Assembly (NCBI GenBank): GCA_030685065.1
Contig: JAUXQH010000059.1
Location: 62,001-126,000, forward strand
Reading direction: 5' to 3'
Length of the DNA stretch: 64,000 nt
Source: Pseudomonadota bacterium
GTDB lineage: Bacteria; Myxococcota_A; UBA796; SXON01
How positions within the stretch are numbered: the stretch's first letter is position 1; each line of letters begins with the position of its first letter. Below, piece by piece: positions 37,296-44,261 of the stretch. A program made the translations under genes and the position numbers. The notes under the pieces are model-generated. The model saw only the letters and a list, made by a program, of their open reading frames with translations, was not told the origin of the DNA and searched no databases.

Positions 37296-38170
37296 CCCCC
37301 CCCCGCCGCATCGTCGTCGCCGGGGCGCTCGTCGTCGTCGCGCTCGCGTGCGTGGTGGGGCTCCGGCTCACTTCGGTCTCGCGCAGCGTGGCGGCGGCGC
37401 AGCGGGCGCTCGACGCGGCGGACCTCGTCACGGCGGAGACAGCCTGGCGGGCCGTCCTGGCGGAGGACCCCGGGCGCGCCGAAGCGCTGTACGGGCTGGG
37501 GTGGACCCTGCACCTCGCCGCCGAGACGGATGGCGCGCGCGAGGCGTTCCAGCAGTGCGTGGAGGCCCATCCCGAGAGCCCCCTCGGCTACAAGGGGCTC
37601 GGAAGCGTCGCGATGGGGGAGGGCAACCCGACCCTCGCGCGGCGCCGCTTCGAGGAGGCCCTCGCGCGCGCCCCGGGTGACACGGCCGTGCGCCACAGCC
37701 TCGCGCTCCTCGATCTCCTCACCGGGCGGGCCGACGAGGCCGTCGTCACGTTCGAGGCCCTCGCCGCCGAGGAGCCGACCCATGCCGCGTTCCAGCAGGC
37801 GCTCGGCGAGGCCCTCGTGGCGGTCGGCCGCCCCGAGGAGGCGCTCGAAGCCGCGACCCGGGCCGTGGAGCTCGCCGCGGACGATGATCGGGGCCGCGCC
37901 CTCGCCCAGCTGACCCGCGCCCGCGCCATCCTCGCGGCCACCAGTGGGCGGGTCGACACGGCGGACTGCGCGGGCACCGCGCCGCCGGTCTACGCGTGGC
38001 TCGAGGAGGCGGACCGGGCCCTGGACGAAGCGGAGGCCACCCAGGTTCCGCTCCCGGATCTGGTCGCCGCTCGCCGCGCCATCCGCCAGCGGCGTGGCGC
38101 CGTGGACGACCAGTGCCCGGGCGCCCGCGTCTCCCCCGAGAGCCTGGGAAGGAAACTCCCAGATGGGTAG
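37292..38170 (+). CDS. Membrane-anchored TPR protein of the minor-pilin operon
   Basis: 292 aa. GTG overlaps the regulator stop (GTGA). A signal anchor covers about residues 6-26, then four or more TPR units (residues about 35-205: PGRAEALYGLGWTLHLA; SPLGYKGLGSVAMGEGNPTLARRRFEEALARAPGD; GRPEEALEAATRAVELA). The C-terminal tail is Cys-containing. It overlaps the first minor-pilin gene by 8 bases. TPR proteins assist pilus assembly in several systems (for example PilF/Tgl for the secretin), but this one has no lipobox and cannot be assigned to that role. Confidence 0.75.
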   Translation: MTPPRRIVVAGALVVVALACVVGLRLTSVSRSVAAAQRALDAADLVTAETAWRAVLAEDPGRAEALYGLGWTLHLAAETDGAREAFQQCVEAHPESPLGYKGLGSVAMGEGNPTLARRRFEEALARAPGDTAVRHSLALLDLLTGRADEAVVTFEALAAEEPTHAAFQQALGEALVAVGRPEEALEAATRAVELAADDDRGRALAQLTRARAILAATSGRVDTADCAGTAPPVYAWLEEADRALDEAEATQVPLPDLVAARRAIRQRRGAVDDQCPGARVSPESLGRKLPDG

Positions 38171-38891
38171 TTTTTGCCCACTTTCGAATGTGACGAGTCG
38201 GGACAGGGCGCCGGATCACGTAGGATCGCTTCTTGCAGGGTCAAGGTCGGGCCATACACTCGTCGAGCTCGCGGTGGCGATCGCCATCGTGGGAATCCTC
38301 GCCGGGATGGGCTGGTCCGCGATTCAACCCGAGGTCGACCGTTTCCGCATGCTGAAGGCCGCGCGAATGTTGCACTCCGATCTGCAGTCGCTCCGCGCGA
38401 TGGCGATCGCGACCAACCGGGAGACCCGCATCGTCTTCACCGTCGCGGATGACGCGCTCGATCCCGCCGACGTGCAGGTGGGCGAGTGGCTCCTCCAGGC
38501 GGGGGACCGCTCGAACGCCAGCGTGGAGTGGGACACGCTCCCCATCGACGACGGCACGAGCGGCTCCGAGGGCGAGCGCAGCCTCTCCCCCGGCGGCGCC
38601 GACGAGACGCCCCACGTCAGCCTCGCGCGCTGGCCCACCCTGGTCGGCCCGGGCACCGACAACGCGGACGCCATCGTGTTCTCGCCGCGCGGCTGGGTCG
38701 CCAACCCCGCGAAGGACTTCGCTGACGGCTACGTCGCCCTCCGCATCGTCAACAAGCGCGCGCTCGGCCGCGGCGCCGTCGAAGAGGTCACGCTCCGCGT
38801 CTCGCGCGGTGGCCTCACGCGGCTCGAGGTCGGCGCTTCCACCACGCTGCCCGCGACGGACGTCGGCACCGGGGAGGCCAGCTCCCAATGA
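38163..38891 (+). CDS. Type IV minor prepilin, GspH/FimT/FimU type
   Basis: 242 aa. ATG 38163 follows GGAAGGA. A 30-residue leader ends in Gly30, then HTLVELAVAIAIVGILAGMG is the hydrophobic alpha-helix of a prepilin with Glu35 at mature position 5. Mature residue 1 is His instead of the usual Phe. The globular part includes LHSDLQSLRAMAIATNRETRIVF, the typical GspH/FimU region. Known role: part of the minor-pilin priming complex at the pilus tip, processed by PilD (not in the window). Its stop overlaps the pilV ATG. Confidence 0.85.
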   Translation: MGSFCPLSNVTSRDRAPDHVGSLLAGSRSGHTLVELAVAIAIVGILAGMGWSAIQPEVDRFRMLKAARMLHSDLQSLRAMAIATNRETRIVFTVADDALDPADVQVGEWLLQAGDRSNASVEWDTLPIDDGTSGSEGERSLSPGGADETPHVSLARWPTLVGPGTDNADAIVFSPRGWVANPAKDFADGYVALRIVNKRALGRGAVEEVTLRVSRGGLTRLEVGASTTLPATDVGTGEASSQ

Positions 38892-39436
38892 TGCAGTTCC
38901 CGCGCCTCCGGGCTTCCCTCGGCCGCCCGTCGAGCCTCCGAGCCGCCTCCCGCCGCTCGGTCGGCGGTCGTGGCGGCTTCACGATGGTGGAAGTCGTCAT
39001 CGCCTCGGCGCTGCTCGGCTTCTCGCTCATCGTCATGTTCGGCTTTCACAGCCAGGCCCTGCGCGCCAACATGAACGCCCGCCGCCTGACGGACTGCACC
39101 TACCTCGCGCAGACGCAGATGGAGCGCCTGTTGGTGATGGACTGGGCGAGCGCCGCGCGCCCGACCGACCTGACCAACTCCGGCTCCGTCGACGCCGGCT
39201 CGGCGGGCATGAACGACGAGCTCGAGTGGCCGAGCGCGCCGGCCGAGGTCAACGCGGTCAACAGCACGGTGGGAAGCCCCCTCATCCCCTCGCTGTACAC
39301 GGTCACCTGGGACGTAGAGGACATGGACGCCAACGCGACCTGGGTCCGCCTCCGCGTGCGCTGCACCTACGAAGATTCGGCCTTCAACACCCGTCACGGC
39401 ACGACCATCTCGTCTTATCGTTACCGGGATTCCTGA
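38888..39436 (+). CDS. pilV: Type IV minor prepilin, PilV type
   Basis: 182 aa. A long basic leader (30 residues) ends GG, then FTMVEVVIASALLGFSLIVM with Glu at mature position 5. The short globular domain fits PilV/GspI-type minor pilins; CTYLAQTQMERLLVM resembles the conserved helix after the N-terminal segment of PilV. It overlaps the upstream pilin by ATGA and shares one base with pilW. Assigned by motif and by order between the FimU- and PilW-type genes. Confidence 0.82.
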   Translation: MMQFPRLRASLGRPSSLRAASRRSVGGRGGFTMVEVVIASALLGFSLIVMFGFHSQALRANMNARRLTDCTYLAQTQMERLLVMDWASAARPTDLTNSGSVDAGSAGMNDELEWPSAPAEVNAVNSTVGSPLIPSLYTVTWDVEDMDANATWVRLRVRCTYEDSAFNTRHGTTISSYRYRDS

Positions 39437-40539
39437 TGCGCACGACCTTCGCCAGCTCGAGCCCCTCCAAGACGATCCTGCCCCGTGGGCATGGCCGCGG
39501 CGGCTTCACGCTCATCGAGCTGATGTTCGCGCTGGTCATCGGGCTGTTCGTGGTCGCCGCGCTCTACAACCTGTTCACGGCGCAGGTCCGGCAGTTCGTC
39601 TACCAGGATCTCCAGATGGAGATGCACCAGAACACGCGCCTCGCGACCGACATGATGAGCCGCACCGCGCGCCTCGCCGGGTACGGCACGAACGGAACGA
39701 CAGCCGGCGCGTTCGGGTACGAGGGGGTCGACAGCAGCTCGCTCCCGGCGATCATCTCGTCCAACGGCACGGGGCCCAACGGCAGCGACGCGATCACGCT
39801 CGTCTCGATGGACCCCTCCCTCGTCGTGAACACCTCGTCGACCTTCCCGCCGAGCTGCGCGTCGACCACCCTCACGGTCGACACGGCGGCGCTGCACAAC
39901 GCGGCGCGCCTGGCGCAGTACCACGAGGGCGAGCTCCTCATGTGCTACGACTACGCCGCGATCGGCGGCTTCCGCAGCTTCTTGTGGCCGATGACAGCGG
40001 ACGCGAACGTCACCTCCGGCGAGCTCTCCATCGGGTCCGGCTCCGCCTATGCCGACTACGACATCTCGTGTCCGGTCGCCGACAACCTCCCGCTCGTGAT
40101 GACGTGTTCGCGGGCCGAGGTCGTCACCTTCTACATCGACAACGATGACTCCGACGGCATCGGGGCCGGCAGCGCCGATCACCCCGTGCTGATGATGGAT
40201 CTGGACTTCGAGTCCCCCGACGCGGACGACGTGCCGCTGGTCGACAACGTCGAGGACATCCAGTTCGCCTACTGCCTCGCCTCGGGGAGCGGCTTGACGG
40301 ACTGTTCGGATCCGGCGGCCTGGGTGGACGAGATCGACCCGGACGCCGCGAGCGACGTGTACATGATCCGCATCAGCCTGGTCGTACGCTCCAGCCGGGA
40401 GGATCTCCGGCACCTCCACGTCGGGCAGCGCCCCGAGCTCGAGGGGAACCCCGCGTCCGCCACCACCGATCACTACTTCCGGCAGGTGCTGTCCACCGAG
40501 GTCGCCGTGCGAAACATGCGCATCCAGAGCCTCCTATGA
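39436..40539 (+). CDS. pilW: Type IV minor prepilin, PilW type
   Basis: 367 aa from ATG 39436, sharing base A with the pilV stop. A 23-residue leader ends GG, then FTLIELMFALVIGLFVVAAL, a canonical prepilin with Glu at position 5. Next comes QDLQMEMHQNTRLATDMMSRTARLAGYG, the PilW signature region. The large globular domain contains paired Cys residues and Asp-rich loops. Known role: minor pilin that, with PilV, PilX and PilY1, caps and primes pili. Its stop overlaps pilX (ATGA). Confidence 0.9.
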   Translation: MRTTFASSSPSKTILPRGHGRGGFTLIELMFALVIGLFVVAALYNLFTAQVRQFVYQDLQMEMHQNTRLATDMMSRTARLAGYGTNGTTAGAFGYEGVDSSSLPAIISSNGTGPNGSDAITLVSMDPSLVVNTSSTFPPSCASTTLTVDTAALHNAARLAQYHEGELLMCYDYAAIGGFRSFLWPMTADANVTSGELSIGSGSAYADYDISCPVADNLPLVMTCSRAEVVTFYIDNDDSDGIGAGSADHPVLMMDLDFESPDADDVPLVDNVEDIQFAYCLASGSGLTDCSDPAAWVDEIDPDAASDVYMIRISLVVRSSREDLRHLHVGQRPELEGNPASATTDHYFRQVLSTEVAVRNMRIQSLL

Positions 40540-41069
40540 TGAAGCCCTCCTCCTCCCGCCGATCCCGCGAGGGGTACGCGATGCTCGTCGCGCTCGTGCT
40601 CATCGCGCTGCTGACGATCATCGGGGCCACCTCGCTGTCGGTGGCGGGCGTCGATCAGCGCGTGGCGACGCACAACCGTCGGCACATGATGGTGCTCAAC
40701 ACGGCCGATGCCGGCACCGAGCACGCCCGGTTCCTCCTGCAATCGGAGAACCCCGCGAACGAGGGCTGGGACACGGCGGACACCGGCAGCATGTTCGTGC
40801 CGAAGACCGAAGCGGACGCCTCCTTCGAGGGCATCTCCTTCCCGATGAACCAGGGTGTGTACGAGGTCGATGCGGTCTACCAGAAGTGCTCCAACCCGCC
40901 GCCCGGGTACAGCACCGAGGTCGGCCGCGTGGGGTACCGCTCCGACTTCTGGGACATGCGCTCCCGCGCCACCTTCGACGATGCCGCCTACTCGCAGATC
41001 AACCCCACCCAGGCCGTCGTGGTCTCGACCATTCGCAAGGTCGTCCGCGGCAGCTGCAAGATTCGGTGA
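40536..41069 (+). CDS. pilX: Type IV minor pilin-like protein, PilX/GspK-like
   Basis: 177 aa. Leader ends REG (Gly13), then YAMLVALVLIALLTIIGATSL. Mature position 5 is Val, so the Glu found in other pilins is missing, as in GspK-type tip pseudopilins and many PilX proteins. The N-terminal region AGVDQRVATHNRRHMMVLNTADAG is the typical PilX N-domain. A pilin without Glu5 cannot salt-bridge to a preceding subunit, fitting a tip position. It lies 8 bases before pilY1. Confidence 0.85.
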   Translation: MMKPSSSRRSREGYAMLVALVLIALLTIIGATSLSVAGVDQRVATHNRRHMMVLNTADAGTEHARFLLQSENPANEGWDTADTGSMFVPKTEADASFEGISFPMNQGVYEVDAVYQKCSNPPPGYSTEVGRVGYRSDFWDMRSRATFDDAAYSQINPTQAVVVSTIRKVVRGSCKIR

Positions 41070-41077
41070 GGTACACC

Positions 41078-44000
41078 ATGAATCGTGCCCCGCTCGCTCT
41101 CCTCCTCCTCCTCGGCGCTCCGTCCTGGGCCGCCAGCTCGGGCACGGACGAGCTCCTGTCCACGATCGAGCGCGTTCCGCCGGTGGTGATCTTCGTGGTC
41201 GACATGTCGGTCGACATGTCGGTCCCGTGTGACGGCAGCGGCGTGGGCGACTCGTGCCTCCAGGACACGTTGGACGCGATCCAGCAGGTGGCGCGCCACT
41301 GGGACACCGCGGCGTACGGCGTGGTCGGCACGAGCGAGCTGGCGAACGACGACGCGTTCTACCGCATCGTCCCCGTCGGCAGCTCCTACGCCGAGATCGC
41401 GACGGCGCTCGCCGGCGTCTCCGCGTGGACCGGATCGACCCGCAACCTCGCCGAGGTCGTGGAGAGCGTCGGAGAGACCTACCTCAAGAACGCCAGCTTC
41501 GACAATCAAGAGGATGACGATGGCGACGGGTACACCGGCGATTGGGACGAGACCCCCATCGGCTACACCTGCACCGACACCCACATCATCGTCCTCGCGA
41601 AGGACCGCCCGGTAGACGACGAGCAGGTCGACTTCATCTACGCTTCCTCGAGCAACGGCACGGCCGGAGAGATCGCGTGTGATGTCTCGGGGATCACGGC
41701 GCTGGACGTCGAGTGCAAGTACGACAACGTCGTCTCGCACATGTACAACCAGGACGTCTCGTCGCTGTCGGACACCCAGCGGACCTACGTCCACACGATC
41801 TCCCTCGGGGTCGCCTCCGGCTCGATCGCCGAGCAGCTCTTCGACAACGCCAGCACGAACACCGTCGGGGATGCCGTCTACACCGACGTGACGACCGGTG
41901 GCGAGATCCTGGCGAGCATCCTCTCGATCATGAGCGAGATCGCCGCGGGCACCTACACCCGGTCGACCCCCGTCGTCACCGCGGACGGCTCGTACCTCAT
42001 CTACACCTTCTACGAGGTCTCCGGCGACAACCCGCTCGCCCAGGGCCACGTCCGCGCGTACGCGCTCGACGACGATCCGGCGTCGGCGACCTACGGCGAG
42101 ATCCTCTACGAGGGGCCGAGCGCCTACGGCGGCGCGGTGTGGGACGGCGGAGATCTCCTCGTCAGCCGCCCGGTCACGGCGTCGGAGTCGAACCCCAACG
42201 AGAACGACGGTGTCGGAAAGCGCGACATCTATACGTACGAGGACTACGCGTACCTCCTCGGCTCGCTCGGATCCGAGGCGGCCCTCACCCGGCGGATCGG
42301 TTTCGACTACGAGTTCGCGCAGGCGGTCGGCAGCAGCCCCGTCACCCTCGACCTGTACCTGGACAGCGCGCTCGACCCTACCAACCTGCCGTGCGGCCTC
42401 GACCCCGCATACGACCTGAACGGCGACTGCCTGGTGGACGGTGACGATCTCCAGTCCCTCGTCGACTTCGCCCGCGGCTTGCCCGAGGCCGAATTCCGCT
42501 ACCTCGATCTCGCGCGCGGAACGTGGAAGCTCGGCGATTCGCCGTACTCCATCCCGGTCGTCGTGAGCCCGCGCGAGGACAACTTCTCGACCGACGCGAC
42601 CTACCGCGAGTTCCTCGCGACGCTCGAGGCCGAAGACGTCCCCTCCATCGTCCTGCTCGCCGCGAATGACGGGATGTTGCACGCGTTCCGGCTCGAGGAC
42701 GACCCCGCGACCGCGACGGAAGACGAAGCGGGCGAGGAGCTCTGGGCCTGGGTGCCGGGGTACCTCCTCCTTCGGGACAAGGACGAAGAGTGGGCGAACA
42801 GCCTCATCGATCTGATGTGGTACGGCAAGACCTTCCTGTTCGACGGCAGCCCCGTCGTGGAAGACGTCTGGATCGATGATGGGGACGGCGTCAAGACCGC
42901 CGACGAGTGGCACCGCGTGGTGGTGGTACAGCAGGGCATGGGCGGCCCGGTCACCCTGGCGCTCGACATCACCGACACCCAGTTTCCGACCTACCTCTGG
43001 GAGCAGGTCAACTCCGAGGACACCACGGCGCAGGGCTTCGGCACGGGCCGGCCCGTCGTGTTCAACGTCTACGACGCGCGGTTTCCGGACGGTCCGGACC
43101 AGTGGGTCGCGATGTGGGGCGGTGGGCGCGCCTCCGGGCACAGCGGCACGTCGGGGACCAACTACTGGGAGTCCTCCGAGGCCAACCTCTACATGTGGAA
43201 CGTCGGGGATGACGTCTGGGGCTCGGAGAACGTCGGCTACGACGGCGGCGGTGACAACATCGGCACCCAGTTCCCGGACTCCGTCCCGATGGGCGGCGCA
43301 GAGACCCCGGCCGACCTGAAGAACCTCGACGCGGACCCCAACTTCGAGCACGGCTACATCTCGGCGGCGCTCGCCGCGGTGGATGTGGACGGCGACGGCG
43401 ACGGCGATGTCCTCTACTTCCCCGTGACCAGCTCCTACCGCCCCTCGGACGAAGGTGGCGCGGGCGTGGCGGACCCCGAGGATCCGGGTTCGTCCTGGAT
43501 GTACAAGGCCATCCTGAGCACCACGCAGCCGGATGACCTCACCTGGTGCGAGTTCTACGACCCCTTCGAGGGCACCGACGGCACGAACGGCATCGGCGCT
43601 CGGCCCGAGGTCTACTACGCGGCCACCACCGCGTGGCTGACGGACGGCTCGCTCGGCATCTACTGGGGTACGGGCACGCCGTTCGATCGCGACACGTCGA
43701 ACACCGGCTACTTCTTCGCCATGTACGACGAGGAGCCGAGAAGCTGCACGAGCAAGGCGCAGCCCCTCCCGTGCAACGGCAACGACGGGTACTATCCGCT
43801 CGACTCCGGCGAGGGCCTCACGTCCGACCCGCTGGTGTACGCCGGCGTCGTGTACTTCACGACGTACATGCCCGACGCGGATCGGTGCGAGCTCGGCAAC
43901 GGCCGCGTCTACGGCCTGCAGTTCGATGACTGCGCGCCCGGCATCGACACGGACGGGAGCGACGGTGTCACCCCCTCCGACTCGCCCTACGTCGAGACCC

Positions 44001-44158
44001 CCGGCTACGTGTCCGGCGTGTCCGCGGGTGATGGCACGATCTACTACGGCAGCGCCAACCCCACGACGGATGGCTCCAGCGCCGCCGCCGAGACCATCCG
44101 CGCCGCGACGGACCCCTTCCTCGGGACCACCGCGATCGCCTGGATGGAGATCTACTAG
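41078..44158 (+). CDS. pilY1: PilY1-like type IV pilus tip-associated protein
   Basis: 1026 aa. ATG 41078 after GGTGAGG; signal peptide ends SWA-ASSG. An N-terminal vWA-like part (VVIFVVDMSVDMS, about residues 30-300) precedes the C-terminal PilY1 beta-propeller (about 480-1026), recognisable by LLAANDGMLHAF, VVVQQGMGGPVTLALDITD and the Asp-rich calcium loop DVDGDGDGD (near residue 770). Known role: adhesin and mechanosensor at the pilus tip and a calcium-controlled regulator of pilus retraction. Unusual: residues 446-457 (DLNGDCLVDGDD) form a perfect 12-residue EF-hand loop like those in dockerins. Last gene of the minor-pilin run. Confidence 0.88.
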   Translation: MNRAPLALLLLLGAPSWAASSGTDELLSTIERVPPVVIFVVDMSVDMSVPCDGSGVGDSCLQDTLDAIQQVARHWDTAAYGVVGTSELANDDAFYRIVPVGSSYAEIATALAGVSAWTGSTRNLAEVVESVGETYLKNASFDNQEDDDGDGYTGDWDETPIGYTCTDTHIIVLAKDRPVDDEQVDFIYASSSNGTAGEIACDVSGITALDVECKYDNVVSHMYNQDVSSLSDTQRTYVHTISLGVASGSIAEQLFDNASTNTVGDAVYTDVTTGGEILASILSIMSEIAAGTYTRSTPVVTADGSYLIYTFYEVSGDNPLAQGHVRAYALDDDPASATYGEILYEGPSAYGGAVWDGGDLLVSRPVTASESNPNENDGVGKRDIYTYEDYAYLLGSLGSEAALTRRIGFDYEFAQAVGSSPVTLDLYLDSALDPTNLPCGLDPAYDLNGDCLVDGDDLQSLVDFARGLPEAEFRYLDLARGTWKLGDSPYSIPVVVSPREDNFSTDATYREFLATLEAEDVPSIVLLAANDGMLHAFRLEDDPATATEDEAGEELWAWVPGYLLLRDKDEEWANSLIDLMWYGKTFLFDGSPVVEDVWIDDGDGVKTADEWHRVVVVQQGMGGPVTLALDITDTQFPTYLWEQVNSEDTTAQGFGTGRPVVFNVYDARFPDGPDQWVAMWGGGRASGHSGTSGTNYWESSEANLYMWNVGDDVWGSENVGYDGGGDNIGTQFPDSVPMGGAETPADLKNLDADPNFEHGYISAALAAVDVDGDGDGDVLYFPVTSSYRPSDEGGAGVADPEDPGSSWMYKAILSTTQPDDLTWCEFYDPFEGTDGTNGIGARPEVYYAATTAWLTDGSLGIYWGTGTPFDRDTSNTGYFFAMYDEEPRSCTSKAQPLPCNGNDGYYPLDSGEGLTSDPLVYAGVVYFTTYMPDADRCELGNGRVYGLQFDDCAPGIDTDGSDGVTPSDSPYVETPGYVSGVSAGDGTIYYGSANPTTDGSSAAAETIRAATDPFLGTTAIAWMEIY
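41201..41224 (+). repeat. 12-bp perfect tandem duplication in the pilY1 vWA motif
   Basis: GACATGTCGGTC is present twice in a row (41201-41212 and 41213-41224) and duplicates Asp-Met-Ser-Val at the position of the metal-binding DxSxS motif of vWA domains. Confidence 0.7.
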
Positions 44159-44261
44159 CCGCGCGCTCCGGGAGCTGGGCAGCCGGACCGCGCCCGGGCG
44201 CGCGGCCGCTGCGGAGCGCCAGTCGCGCTGCGAGCGGGGGACTCCCTTCCGGGGAAGGCTC
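44159..44261. other. Gap between convergent pilY1 and membrane-TPR genes
   Basis: 103 bases of very GC-rich sequence with several short inverted G/C repeats (for example GGACCGCGCCCGGGCGCGCGG) but no T-run. It may serve as a bidirectional stem-loop terminator; this is not certain. Confidence 0.3.
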
